From Clostridia bacterium (GTDB taxonomy: Bacteria > Bacillota > Clostridia > Christensenellales > CAG-138), in contig JAFWJN010000004.1 of the NCBI GenBank assembly GCA_017514685.1, forward strand, positions 46,356 through 110,355: a stretch of 64,000 nt of DNA. The letters run 5' to 3'. The position numbers and the translations under genes were made by a program. This document shows positions 7,052 through 16,494 of the stretch, piece after piece. Position 1 is the first letter of the stretch; each line of letters starts with the position of its first letter. The notes beneath the pieces are model-generated. The model saw only the letters and a program-made list of their open reading frames with translations, was not told where the DNA came from and made no database searches.

Positions 7052-9994
7052 ATGAAGAAAAAGAAAGGTACTATCTGGGTTGTCCTGACTGCGGTCATGG
7101 GCATTTTTCTTGCAATCTGTATTGCGGCGATCCCGATTACGCAGGGATTTTCAACCGTTATCAACGCTGCTCTGAAAGCGCAGACACAGAAAATCGTCGC
7201 CGATGAGGGCGCCGAGATCTACTATTGGACGGACTATGAAGATCAGCAGGAACTGGTGGATTATGAGGCAGAGCTTTGCCGCCAGATCGAAGGTGAAGGC
7301 GCAGCGCTGCTCGTCAACCGGGACAATGCGCTCCCACTTGCCAAGGACAGCAAGTTTACTCCGTTCTCACAGTCAAGCTACAACCTTCTGTATGGCGGAA
7401 CTGGTTCAGGATCCATGAATGCGGATGATGCGGTTTCTCTTCGCGGTGCTTTAATCCAAGTATTCGGCGAGGATTGCATCAATATGGATCAGTGGAAATT
7501 CTATGCAAGCGCAGGCTATAAGCGTGTCAATGCGGATACCACCGGCGGCAATCAGGGACAGTACCGCATCAACGAGGTTCCGTGGGAGAAGTATTCCGAT
7601 GCATTGAAGAAGACCTGGGCGAACTATGGTGACGTTGCGCTTGTCGTGCTGGCAAGGTCCGGCGGCGAGGGCGCTGATGTTCCGAGCGGTCTCGAATCGC
7701 TGAAGGAATACATGACCGAAGGCGATTATCTGCGCCTTTGCAAGGAAGAAGTCGAGATGTTCGAAAATCTTGAACAGCTCAAAAAAGACGGCGTGTTCAA
7801 AAAGATTGTTGTACTGCTGAACAGCTCGAACGCACTGCAGCTGGACTTTGTTGACAAGTACGGCATTGACGCCGTCCTGTGGATCGGTGATGTCGGCATG
7901 ACCGGATCCCTTGGTGTTGCGGATATCCTCGCAGGCAACGTCAACCCGTCCGGACGCATCGTCGATACATTCTTAAAGGACAATCATTCCACTCCAGCGA
8001 TGGAGAACTTCGGAGCGTATGTCTGGGCAAACGGCGCTGACTATCAGGTAGAAGGCGCCCAGAGCAATGTCGATGCGGGCGTAGCGAAAGCAAACCGTGA
8101 TTATGTTGTCTATCAGGAAGGCATCTATGTCGGGTATCGTTATTTTGAAACTCGATATGAGGATTCCGTCCTCGGTCAGGGCAATTCCGGTGATTGGAAC
8201 TATGACGACTGTGTTGCATTCCCGTTCGGCTATGGCCTGTCCTACACGGACTTTGAGTATTCCAACTTCGCGATTGCTGATGAGGGTGAAACCATTAAGG
8301 TAGACGTTGATGTCAAGAATGTCGGTTCGGTCGATGGCAAGCACACTGTTCAGATTTACTTCCAGAGTCCGTATACTGAGTATGACAAAGCAAATCTTGT
8401 TGAAAAAGCAGCTGTCGAAATCTGCGGCTTTGACAAGAAGATGATTGCTGCAGGCGCTACTGAGCATTTCGAGATTTCGATTGAGAAAGAAGATCTGACA
8501 TCCTATGATGCGAATAACGCCAAGACTTATATTCTCGAAGATGGCGATTATTACTTCACAGTTGGCAAGAATGCACATGATGCAGTCAACAACATCCTTG
8601 CCGCCAAGGGCGCTGCCGTAGATGGCAAAGCGGACCTTGCAAAGGTTTGGACAAACAGCACGTTCGATAAGACCACTTATGCGGTATCTTCCAAGACCGG
8701 CAAACCGATCACCAATCTGTTTGACGATGCCGATCTGAACAAGTATGCCGGCAACGGAGGCCAGACGGTGACTTATCTGTCCCGTCAGGACTGGATCGGA
8801 ACCTATCCGACCACACAGACCCTGTCCATCACTCCTGAGATGTGGGCAGATGGACTGATCGATACCGAAGAAGGTCATAAGGCTATCGTTGAAAAACTGA
8901 AGGCAGCTTACTATGCAGGAGCAACGATGCCGGCCGTCGGTGTTTCAGGCAATCTGAAGGCAAACGATCTGTTCACTATTGCGTACGACGATGCTCAGTG
9001 GGATCAGCTGATTTCCCAGATGCCGTACGATGAGATGACAAACCTTATCTATAACGGCTTCCATATCACGCAGGCTGCTCCGTCAATCGGTCTGCCCGGC
9101 ACCCTGGATGAGAACGGTCCGCAGGGCTTCACAGCTTCCCTGATGGGTGGTGCGAGCGCAATGGCATATACTTCTGAAGACGTTATGGCGGCTACTTATA
9201 ACCGTGAGCTGATTCATGAGATGGGTTCCTGCATCGGCGAGGACTTCCTCCATGCAACCGAACCGGGTGCGGCAACCGTTTACGCGGGACTGTACGGACC
9301 AGGCGCCAACATCCACCGCACGCCTTATTCCGGCCGTAACTTCGAGTACTATTCCGAAGACGGCTGGGTGGCCGGTGAGGTCGCCGCAATCGAGGTTGCC
9401 GCGATCAAAGCAAAGGGCGTTGTAGTATACTGCAAGCACTTCGCTCTGAACGATCAGGAAGAAGGCCGTTACGGTATTGCGACATGGTCCAACGAACAGG
9501 CGATCCGCGAGCTGTACCTGGAAGGCTTTGAAGGCGCGGTCAAGGATGGCGGCGGCAGCGTTATGAGCTCCTTCAACCGTCTCGGCGTTACCTGGAGCGG
9601 CGCAAACCACGGTCTCATGACCGGTATCCTCCGTGATGAGTGGGGCCTTGAAGGCGGCGCGATCACCGACTGCTCCGTGTATGCAAAATATATGGATTAC
9701 CGGTATGGCGTATTGTCCGGTCAGGATCTGTGGGATGGTTACGGCATGGGCATGGCCTCTCTGGACGGTCTGGACAATGATCCGGCAATCGTAACAGCGG
9801 TACAGAAAGCGGCAAAGAATATTGCCTATAACTATACGCATTCTCACGCGATGAACGTCGGAAACGCGGAGATCATTCCGATCACTCCGTGGTGGCAGCT
9901 GGCAATTTACGGCGCAACCGCATTCTTCGGTGTTCTCACCGTACTGTTCCTGGTCCTTGCAATCGTTGCAAAGAAAAAGGCAAAACAGAACTGA
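7052..9994 (+). CDS. Membrane-anchored GH3 glycosidase with permuted domains (copy 2)
   Basis: The protein has 980 residues. A lysine-rich start (MKKKKGT) and signal anchor (about 8-32) precede the sandwich domain (EGEGAALLVNRDNALPL), the EGIYVGYRYFETRY motif, an Fn3-like region (KNVGSVDGKHTVQIYFQ) and, last, the catalytic barrel. The barrel carries ENGPQGF, HRTPYSGRNFEYYSED, KHFALNDQEE and nucleophile D873 in GAITDCS. The C-terminus has TPWWQ, a membrane helix and KKKAKQN, as in copy 1. It is transcribed alone, from an operator-type promoter to a strong terminator, with AGGAGG 10 bp before the ATG. It clearly differs from copy 1 in sequence, so it is an old paralogue rather than a recent duplicate. 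Confidence 0.93.
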   Translation: MKKKKGTIWVVLTAVMGIFLAICIAAIPITQGFSTVINAALKAQTQKIVADEGAEIYYWTDYEDQQELVDYEAELCRQIEGEGAALLVNRDNALPLAKDSKFTPFSQSSYNLLYGGTGSGSMNADDAVSLRGALIQVFGEDCINMDQWKFYASAGYKRVNADTTGGNQGQYRINEVPWEKYSDALKKTWANYGDVALVVLARSGGEGADVPSGLESLKEYMTEGDYLRLCKEEVEMFENLEQLKKDGVFKKIVVLLNSSNALQLDFVDKYGIDAVLWIGDVGMTGSLGVADILAGNVNPSGRIVDTFLKDNHSTPAMENFGAYVWANGADYQVEGAQSNVDAGVAKANRDYVVYQEGIYVGYRYFETRYEDSVLGQGNSGDWNYDDCVAFPFGYGLSYTDFEYSNFAIADEGETIKVDVDVKNVGSVDGKHTVQIYFQSPYTEYDKANLVEKAAVEICGFDKKMIAAGATEHFEISIEKEDLTSYDANNAKTYILEDGDYYFTVGKNAHDAVNNILAAKGAAVDGKADLAKVWTNSTFDKTTYAVSSKTGKPITNLFDDADLNKYAGNGGQTVTYLSRQDWIGTYPTTQTLSITPEMWADGLIDTEEGHKAIVEKLKAAYYAGATMPAVGVSGNLKANDLFTIAYDDAQWDQLISQMPYDEMTNLIYNGFHITQAAPSIGLPGTLDENGPQGFTASLMGGASAMAYTSEDVMAATYNRELIHEMGSCIGEDFLHATEPGAATVYAGLYGPGANIHRTPYSGRNFEYYSEDGWVAGEVAAIEVAAIKAKGVVVYCKHFALNDQEEGRYGIATWSNEQAIRELYLEGFEGAVKDGGGSVMSSFNRLGVTWSGANHGLMTGILRDEWGLEGGAITDCSVYAKYMDYRYGVLSGQDLWDGYGMGMASLDGLDNDPAIVTAVQKAAKNIAYNYTHSHAMNVGNAEIIPITPWWQLAIYGATAFFGVLTVLFLVLAIVAKKKAKQN

Positions 9995-10012
9995 TTACTT
10001 ACCCCTCCTGAC

Positions 10013-10050
10013 AGCATGGAGCCGTCCCGTTTCGGCGGCTCCATGCTTTT
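10013..10050 (+). terminator. Strong rho-independent terminator after the second GH3
   Basis: A perfect 12-bp stem (AGCATGGAGCCG and its complement) is followed by TTTTCTGTTTT, 19 bp after the GH3 stop. Confidence 0.85.
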
Positions 10051-10062
10051 CTGTTTTCGGTA

Positions 10063-10130
10063 AAGCTTGCGTCATCCAGAGGGAAGGTTGTGCGATATCT
10101 GTGGCGGAAAAGGAGACTGTATTTTACTAT
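10063..10130 (+). promoter_or_regulatory. Putative LytTR operator and promoter of the isomerase-like gene
   Basis: AAGCTTGCG (10063-10071) and AAGGTTGTG (10084-10092) are direct repeats with a 12-bp spacer. TACTAT (10125-10130) lies 32 bp after the second repeat, as at the first two operators; an overlapping TATACT (10131-10136) is an alternative -10. No good -35 is visible, as expected for an activator-dependent promoter. It is weaker than sites 1 and 2. Confidence 0.5.
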
Positions 10131-10233
10131 TATACTGAACCGGGAATGAAATGATGTTTGGTTTTGCCTGATAACAGAGAAGAAAGATTTGCCTGCATCT
10201 ATTTGAACCTTAAATATAAACAGGGGAATTCAT

Positions 10234-11082
10234 ATGAGAAAAGCAGTTCAACAGTTGATGCTTGGAAAAGTGATCAAAAGCGAAGAGCAGACTGTGCATG
10301 TGCTGGAACAGATTGCCTTTGCGGGCTATGACGGGATCGAGCTGAACGGGTATATGATCCGGAAAACGCCTGTTTTTGTACGGCTTTTGACCGCCGCTGC
10401 CGGAATGCCGGCAGGCAGAGGCGGCACTTTCGACTGGGCGGCTCTGACACGCAGCGCCCGGCTTTCGGTCGTGGGACTTCATGAGGATCTGGACACTTTG
10501 AAACAGTCCCCGGAAGCGGTGATCCGTAAAGCAAAAGAACTTGGGACCGACCGCGTGATTCTGACAGGGATGTATCAATTCGATTATACGGATCCATCTG
10601 CTCTTGGGCTGTTTTGCGAAGAACTGAACCGCTGCGGCGGGATTCTGGCGAATGAGGGTATCTCCTTTTTGTATCACAATCATAATGTTGAACTGGTCCG
10701 CCTTAGGGATAACGGGGAACGGGCTTACTCTTTTCTCATACGGAATACCGATCCCAGGGCTCTGAATTTTGAGTTTGACAGTTACTGGTTTGCGGACGGG
10801 GGAGCGAATGTTTCCGAATGGATGGAAATGTTGGGAAGTCGTATGCGCTCCTGGCATATCAATGACCGGGGTTCCAGACTGAAAGGAAAGGCGATGACGC
10901 CGATCATCAAAGAAGATTCCATGGAACTCGGATACGGGAATCTCCCGCTTGAGAAATGGACAGAAATTGCCAAATCCAACGGAACGGATACCGTTGTTCT
11001 GGAAAGCCACCGCAATCATATCAATGGCGATCCGCTCAAAAGCATCCGCCTCTCAGCAGCGTTTATCAACCGGATGTTCTGA
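10234..11082 (+). CDS. Sugar phosphate isomerase/epimerase-like TIM-barrel protein
   Basis: The 282-residue protein belongs to the xylose-isomerase-like TIM-barrel superfamily (AP_endonuc_2 fold). Visible family features are YDGIELNGY near the start, FLYHNHNVEL, FEFDSYW, a metal-site HIND and VVLESH near the end; the Glu/Asp/His residues normally bind a divalent metal. Such enzymes isomerise or epimerise sugars or their oxidised derivatives in the cytoplasm. The gene stands alone between a terminator and a two-component operon and has a LytTR-type operator, so it probably processes a sugar released by the surface glycosidases. Other members cleave C-glycosides with a beta subunit, but no such subunit is next to it. 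The exact substrate is unknown. Confidence 0.82.
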   Translation: MRKAVQQLMLGKVIKSEEQTVHVLEQIAFAGYDGIELNGYMIRKTPVFVRLLTAAAGMPAGRGGTFDWAALTRSARLSVVGLHEDLDTLKQSPEAVIRKAKELGTDRVILTGMYQFDYTDPSALGLFCEELNRCGGILANEGISFLYHNHNVELVRLRDNGERAYSFLIRNTDPRALNFEFDSYWFADGGANVSEWMEMLGSRMRSWHINDRGSRLKGKAMTPIIKEDSMELGYGNLPLEKWTEIAKSNGTDTVVLESHRNHINGDPLKSIRLSAAFINRMF

Positions 11083-11111
11083 CAGGATACGGATACATAG
11101 TTGTTTTTCGT

Positions 11112-11140
11112 TTGACAGTCCTTTTGTTTTGCGATATGAT
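11112..11140 (+). promoter_or_regulatory. Consensus sigma-A promoter of the second two-component operon
   Basis: TTGACA (11112-11117), a 17-bp spacer and TATGAT (11135-11140) lie 20 bp before the regulator ATG. The untranslated leader is short but contains an AGGGGGA ribosome site. Confidence 0.8.
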
Positions 11141-11160
11141 GCAATCAGGGGGAGAAATCA

Positions 11161-11874
11161 ATGATTCCGGTTGCAATCGTAGAAGACAGTGCAGAGGAGC
11201 GTGCGCGGATCCGCGCATGTCTTTCGTATGTGGAAAGCACAACGGATGCTGCTTTTGATGTGCATGAATTTCCAAGCGGACTGGAGTTTCTCGGAAGCAT
11301 AGACGGCCCGGTCCCGTTTGATCTTGTTTTTATGGACATCGACATGCCGGGTATGAACGGCATGGAAACCGCGCGTGCGCTCAGAACGGCAGACTCTGCG
11401 GTACTTCTGATTTTTGTTACGAATATGGCGCAATACGCGATATCGGGGTATGAAGTGGATGCCCTTGATTTCATACTGAAACCCATCAACAAGTATTCCT
11501 TTGCCATTAAAATGAAGCGCGCTCTCACGCGCATTCCCCAGAAAAACGAAGATTATTTTACAGTCCGTACCGACGGTGAGACCCGTTCCGTACGGATTTC
11601 GTCGATTCGCTGGATCGATGTTTCAGGACATTATGTGGTGTATCATACAACAGACGGTGACATCACCGAATATACAACTCTGAAAGAAGCGTTCACGCGG
11701 ATCAACCGCAGTTCCTTTACGTTTATCAACCGGAGCTGCCTTGTAAACATGCGTTATGTAGATGCCGTTTCCAAGGAGACAGTGACCATGGGCAATACAA
11801 AACTGGACATTTCCCGCCCGCAGAAGAAAGCTTTCCTGACCGCAATGTCCGATTATCTGGGAGGCAAGGTATGA
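11161..11874 (+). CDS. LytTR-family response regulator (second pair)
   Basis: The 237-residue protein has a receiver domain with the acidic pair E8/D9, phosphoacceptor D59 in FMDIDMP, a Thr in FVTNM and the conserved Lys in FILKPI. The LytTR DNA-binding domain (about 135-235) begins WIDVSGHYVVYHT and ends with SRPQKK. It overlaps the kinase gene by 4 bp (ATGA). It is closely similar in layout to the regulators at 583 and 38190. The promoter is consensus-like and has no direct-repeat element, so its own expression is probably not strongly activator-dependent. Likely targets are the operator-bearing promoters on either side. Confidence 0.95.
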   Translation: MIPVAIVEDSAEERARIRACLSYVESTTDAAFDVHEFPSGLEFLGSIDGPVPFDLVFMDIDMPGMNGMETARALRTADSAVLLIFVTNMAQYAISGYEVDALDFILKPINKYSFAIKMKRALTRIPQKNEDYFTVRTDGETRSVRISSIRWIDVSGHYVVYHTTDGDITEYTTLKEAFTRINRSSFTFINRSCLVNMRYVDAVSKETVTMGNTKLDISRPQKKAFLTAMSDYLGGKV

Positions 11875-13135
11875 CTTTCAATTTCGCAAAAGCAGCTTTC
11901 ATGATCGAGATTCTTGTTGCGGAGCTGATTTTTCTGTTTCCGGCGGAAAAAAGGCCTTTGTTTCCGTTGCGCTATGCCGGCCTGTTTTTACTGTGTATTG
12001 TGATCGGAGGTTTTTTCCCGATCGAGTATACCGACGGCCTGCTTGCCCAGTTTCTGATGTTCTTTCTGATGTTTCTCATCACAGTCGGCGCAATGGCGCT
12101 GTGCTTTTCGGTTTCCTTTTCCGTTCTGATCTCCTGCTGCGTTGCGGGGTATGCGGTGGAGCATATCGCATTTCATATTGTTAAAATCGCGCAGCATTAC
12201 GGCTTCTTGCAGAATGCATCAGCAGGATCGATTCAAGCGAGAACACTTGCCGAGTTTGCCCTGTTCCCGTTGATCTATCTTCTGTTCTTTCTGACGATCG
12301 GTCTGTACACCTGGAAAAATCAAAGCATTAAAAAAACCGACCGAAGATTTCATTATCTGTCTTTTGCCATTGTCTTTATCTGCATCGGGCTGACCAGAAT
12401 CGCAACCTATTTCGGGGACGACGGGTCTGTCACGGTTTCTCTGTACGCGATCACAGCCTGCCTGATGGCGCTGGTTGTTCAACTGGTATTGTCCAAAGCG
12501 GTTTCTTTGAAGAAAGAGAATGATACGATCCGTCTTCTGTGGCAGGAGGACCGCAGACAGTTTGCGCTCAGCAAGGCAACGATCGACACGATCAACATCA
12601 AGTATCATGACTTGAAGCACAAACTGAGCAATATGAACCTGCCCAAGGAGGAGGTCGATTCGATCAAGGATGCGGTACGTGTTTACGGAAGCCGGATCCG
12701 GACCGGAAACGAAGCGCTTGATGTTCTGCTGACAGAGAACAGTCTCCGGTGTGGGGAACAGGGAATTACTCTTACTTATACAGGCAACGGCGCTGATTTT
12801 TCTTTCATGAATGTCATGGATGTTTATTCCCTGTTCGGAAATGCGGTGTCCAATGCCGTTGAAGCGGTGCAGAAGCTGTCCGATCCCGAAAAGAAGGTGA
12901 TCGATATCCTGTCGGAGCGCCGCGGGGAGATGATCAACGTGACCGTGACCAATTTTTTTCAGGCACGCTGCAGATCGAGGACGGCGTTCCCGTCACGTCC
13001 AAAGCAGAGGAGCAGGGATTCCATGGCTTCGGCGTGCGGTCCATGCAGCTCATCGCGGAAAAGTACGGTGGACATTTACAGGTGAAGACCGACGGAGACC
13101 TGTTCATCTTAAGCGTTTATCTGATGCAGGCATAA
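11871..13135 (+). CDS. GHKL sensor histidine kinase with a -1 frameshift at a T7 tract
   Basis: The N-terminal half is membrane-embedded (about six helices to residue 210), followed by a coiled linker, the phosphoacceptor box YHDLKHKL (H246) and the N-box FGNAVSNAVEAV. At VTNFF the frame runs into seven T's (12953-12959). The original frame then gives unrelated residues and stops at 13085. The -1 frame continues with SGTLQIEDG, HGFGVRSMQLIAEKYGGHL and LFILSVYLMQA to a stop at 13135, which aligns without a gap to the end of the kinase at 36835-38193. The glycine-rich ATP lid is therefore only made after a -1 shift. The cause could be a homopolymer read error (T8 expected), a real mutation, slipped-strand switching or programmed frameshifting. 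Confidence 0.85.
12953..12959 (+). other. T7 tract, in-phase slippery heptamer at the kinase frameshift
   Basis: In the upstream frame the bases read AAT TTT TTT CAG, so T TTT TTT fits the X XXY YYZ pattern of -1 slippery sites. A shift here joins the two halves of the kinase exactly. I did not find an obvious strong stem or pseudoknot immediately downstream. Confidence 0.6.
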
Positions 13136-13190
13136 TCATTAGCAACATATCCATTCTGATTTTTCACTATTCTTACAATTCGTGCGAAAA

Positions 13191-13227
13191 AAACGGCAGT
13201 TCATTCTAGGAACAGCCGTTTCTTTTA
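13191..13227 (+). terminator. Rho-independent terminator after the frameshifted kinase
   Basis: AAACGGCAGTTC pairs with GAACAGCCGTTT with one mismatch around a 7-base loop, followed by CTTTTA. It separates the two-component operon from the third GH3. Confidence 0.7.
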
Positions 13228-13255
13228 TTGACATTGTATTCTAATCTTGTAAAAA
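13228..13255 (+). promoter_or_regulatory. Promoter of the third GH3 operon
   Basis: A perfect TTGACA (13228-13233), a 16-bp spacer and a weak TAAAAA (13250-13255) lie 34 bp before the GTG start. No AAGGTTACG-type repeat is present, unlike the promoters of GH3 copies 1 and 2. Confidence 0.6.
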
Positions 13256-13289
13256 AGGGGAGTACCCTGAAGAATAAGGAGGAAATGAA

Positions 13290-16200
13290 GTGAAAAGAAC
13301 CGGTCTTTGGCGAGGATTAACAAGCTTAATGTGCTTCCTCCTCGCACTCTCGATGATCGCGGGACAGGCGCTGGAAGCAAACGCCCAGACGATCGACACG
13401 TATATGGGAACCCAGTCGGAAAGAACCGTTTCCGATGGAGCGCTCTATGACAAGTTCAAGCCTTCCGATGAAGTACTGAATGCAGATGGAACAGGCAATT
13501 CGCATGCTCTGATCCAGAAAGCAATCGATCTGAACCGTGAGCAGGCATACGAAGGCTCGGTGCTGCTGAAGAATGAAAACAACGTTCTTCCTCTGGCATC
13601 CGGCGCAAACGTAACTCTGCTCGGCATCCGCTCTCATAAGCCTGTTCTCGGAAGCGCATTCGGCGTGAAAGTATGGGGCCCTGTCATCAACCTCGAACAG
13701 GCACTGCGTGACAGCAAGACCAATTTTGCCAACACGATCGCGGACTCGGCTTCCACAAACTGGCAGACAGGCGAAGTCACCATCGGTCTGACGATGAATG
13801 CCTGGACAGGCGACGAATTCGATTTTGACGGCGCAGGATACAACCTGAACCAGACAATGATCGACATTTACGAAAAGCTCCTCGAAACCTATCATCATGA
13901 GTACAATGAAGGCGCTGAGGAAAGATTTGATCCGCGTGAGCCCAGCGTTGCGGACATCGCGGCAGTCAACGCCAACTACAAAGACAGCTTCAAGCAGTAC
14001 GGCGACGCGGCGATCGTTGTGATCTCCCGTGCATCCGGTGAATCCCATGACTATCTGCCCGGCGGCGTTGTCGAAGGACTCGGCATGGATGAACCTCTGG
14101 CACTGTCTCAGAACGAGCGTGACGCAATCGCGCTTGCGAAGGAAGCATCCGATAAGGTCATCGTTCTGGTTAACAGCTCCGCTTCTGTTGAAATCGCGGA
14201 ACTGAAGAACGATCCCGAGATCGACGCGATCCTGTGGATCGGCGCACCCGGTGCCTACGGCATGCTGGGCGTAGCGGATATCCTCTGCGGCAAAGTCAGC
14301 CCGAGCGGCGGTCTCTTCGACATTTTTGCGGCGAAGAACATGAGCGCACCCGCAATGCAGAACATGGGCAACTTCGGTTATACCAATGCTGCGGAACTCA
14401 TTACTCGTGGCGGCGGCACATTCGGCGGAAACACCGGCCGCTATATCATGGAAGCAGAAGGCATCTATGTCGGATATCGCTACTATGAGACCCGTTACTA
14501 CGATACAGTCGTAGGACAGGGCAACGCCAAGAGCAAGACCGGTGCCTATGCATCGACCGGTGACTGGAACTACGACGAGGAAGTTGCCTACGGTTTCGGC
14601 TACGGCCTTTCCTACACGACCTTTGATTTCGCATTTGACGGAGATCCGGTTTTCGACGTACAGAAGAACAAGAACGGTTCCGTCAATGCTTACGCAACCT
14701 TTAATGTAAAGGTTACCAATACCGGCAGCGTGGCTGGCAAGACTCCGGTCCAGATCTACGGACAGGCTCCTTATACGCTCGGCGGGATTGAGAAGAGCGC
14801 GATCCAGCTTCTGAACTATGAAAAGACGAAGCTGCTGCAGCCCGGTGAATCCGAGACCGTTGCGGTCAAGGTTGACCTCGAATACATCGCTTCCTACGAC
14901 AGCTCTCTGAACAACGGCGAGGGCGGTTACATCCTGGATCCCGGCGCATATTACTTTGCTGTCGGCAATGGCGCTCATGACGCGCTGAACAATGTAATGG
15001 TCAAGCAGGGACTGAACGTTGCGGGAAATGCAGATCTCGCCTATCAGAAAGATATCGACGAGAGCTTCCTCTCCAGAACAGCGTTCTCCGTGTCCAAGAC
15101 CGGTGAAAAGATCACGAACCAGCTGCCGTATTCCGACTGGAACTATTATCAGCCCGGCGAAGTCACCTACCTCTCCCGTGCGGACTGGGCAGGCACCTGG
15201 CCGAAGACCTATGATCAGATGACCCTGACCAATCAGGAATTCATCGATCTTCTGAACGGCAAATACTACACCATCGCTAAGAACGACGATACTTCCTCCG
15301 TCATTTGGGAAGAAGGAAACGGCACGAAGTTCTATGAGATGTGGGGCGAAGACTACAACAGCGAGAAGTGGGAAGAGCTCATCAACAACATGACGCTGGA
15401 AGAAGCCATGTATCTGGCTACCTACGGCGGTCCGTCGATCCCCGGCGCATCGACGATCGGTACCGTTGAAACCTATATGACCGAGAACGCAGGCAACGGC
15501 GTTGCCGTTTCCCTGAACGCGTCCAAGGATACTTCCGCTCCGTGGGCGATCCCCGTGGAAGATCCGAACGGCACGTGGCATCCCGAAGTGTTCGGAAACA
15601 GCCCGCTGACTGCTTCGACCTTCAATCCGGATCTGTGCTACAGACTCGGCGCATTCGTCGGTGAAGAGTCTCTGTTCGCAGGAATTCCGATCCTCTGGGG
15701 CCCCGGTCTCAACACGCACCGTCATGCTTATAACGGCCGTAACGGCGAATACTATTCCGAGGATCCGATCCTCTCCGGTGTCACCGCTATGGAATTCGCG
15801 ATCGGCGCTCTGAAGTACGGTCTGATCGCAGCTCCGAAGCACTATGCGTTCAATGACCAGGAAACCAACCGTTCCGGCGTTGCTCCTTACATGACAGAGC
15901 AGCGTGCCCGTGAAGTTGAGCTCCGTGCTTATCAGTATGCTTTTGAAGCGACCAAGTACGATACCGATTCGTTTGATCAGGGTATGCGCGGTCTGATGGT
16001 CTCCTTCTCGAAGATCGGTCCCATCGAATGCACCGCATCCGTCGGTCTGATGACCAACATTCTTGCGAAGGAATGGGGCTTCCGCGGTTACGCGGTCACC
16101 GATATCTACGATGACTTCGATATCTACGGTGCTGTTATCACTTCCGGTACGACCTGCTACGATACACGCGGCATGTCCGGCTTCTACACCAACACGACAC

Positions 16201-16493
16201 TCGACGGCGGCCGCTTCGCAGGCCAGATCGACGGCTCTAACGTCGACGCTCACGTCTTTGACGGCGACCTCAAGGCACAGGAAGCAATCAAGGCATCCGT
16301 GCACAAGATCCTGTTCGCAATGAGCCAGTCGAACCTGATGAACCGCTATGACGCTTCCACCCGCGTTGAGAAGCTGCCCGTCGCATGGAGAACCGCTTAT
16401 CAGGCAGCGGAATGGGGCTTCGGTGCCCTGGGCGTTCTGTTCGCCATTCTCTATGTCGTTGCCAAACTGAACAAGAAGAAGGAGGAAAACTAA
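13290..16493 (+). CDS. Membrane-anchored GH3 glycosidase with permuted domains (copy 3)
   Basis: This is the longest copy, 1067 residues. The GTG start is set by AAGGAGG 6 bp upstream and by the signal anchor (LWRGLTSLMCFLLAL) that follows. The order is sandwich domain (YEGSVLLKNENNVLPL; EGIYVGYRYYETRY), Fn3-like domain (TNTGSVAGKTPVQIYGQ), then barrel with THRHAYNGRNGEYYSED, KHYAFNDQETNR and nucleophile D938 in AVTDIYDD. A C-terminal helix (about 1040-1062) ends in NKKKEEN. The early motif DTYMGT matches LYLGT in copy 1 and TSYFGT in copy 4. The sandwich domain carries an insertion near residues 150-230 not seen in the other copies. The next gene is a four-helix membrane protein, as in operon 1. 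Confidence 0.93.
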   Translation: MKRTGLWRGLTSLMCFLLALSMIAGQALEANAQTIDTYMGTQSERTVSDGALYDKFKPSDEVLNADGTGNSHALIQKAIDLNREQAYEGSVLLKNENNVLPLASGANVTLLGIRSHKPVLGSAFGVKVWGPVINLEQALRDSKTNFANTIADSASTNWQTGEVTIGLTMNAWTGDEFDFDGAGYNLNQTMIDIYEKLLETYHHEYNEGAEERFDPREPSVADIAAVNANYKDSFKQYGDAAIVVISRASGESHDYLPGGVVEGLGMDEPLALSQNERDAIALAKEASDKVIVLVNSSASVEIAELKNDPEIDAILWIGAPGAYGMLGVADILCGKVSPSGGLFDIFAAKNMSAPAMQNMGNFGYTNAAELITRGGGTFGGNTGRYIMEAEGIYVGYRYYETRYYDTVVGQGNAKSKTGAYASTGDWNYDEEVAYGFGYGLSYTTFDFAFDGDPVFDVQKNKNGSVNAYATFNVKVTNTGSVAGKTPVQIYGQAPYTLGGIEKSAIQLLNYEKTKLLQPGESETVAVKVDLEYIASYDSSLNNGEGGYILDPGAYYFAVGNGAHDALNNVMVKQGLNVAGNADLAYQKDIDESFLSRTAFSVSKTGEKITNQLPYSDWNYYQPGEVTYLSRADWAGTWPKTYDQMTLTNQEFIDLLNGKYYTIAKNDDTSSVIWEEGNGTKFYEMWGEDYNSEKWEELINNMTLEEAMYLATYGGPSIPGASTIGTVETYMTENAGNGVAVSLNASKDTSAPWAIPVEDPNGTWHPEVFGNSPLTASTFNPDLCYRLGAFVGEESLFAGIPILWGPGLNTHRHAYNGRNGEYYSEDPILSGVTAMEFAIGALKYGLIAAPKHYAFNDQETNRSGVAPYMTEQRAREVELRAYQYAFEATKYDTDSFDQGMRGLMVSFSKIGPIECTASVGLMTNILAKEWGFRGYAVTDIYDDFDIYGAVITSGTTCYDTRGMSGFYTNTTLDGGRFAGQIDGSNVDAHVFDGDLKAQEAIKASVHKILFAMSQSNLMNRYDASTRVEKLPVAWRTAYQAAEWGFGALGVLFAILYVVAKLNKKKEEN

Positions 16494-16494
16494 T

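Noticed and set aside
13191-13221. CAGTTCATT upstream of the third GH3 as a LytTR site
   Set aside because: It is a single half-site that forms one arm of a terminator hairpin; no partner repeat exists at 21 bp.
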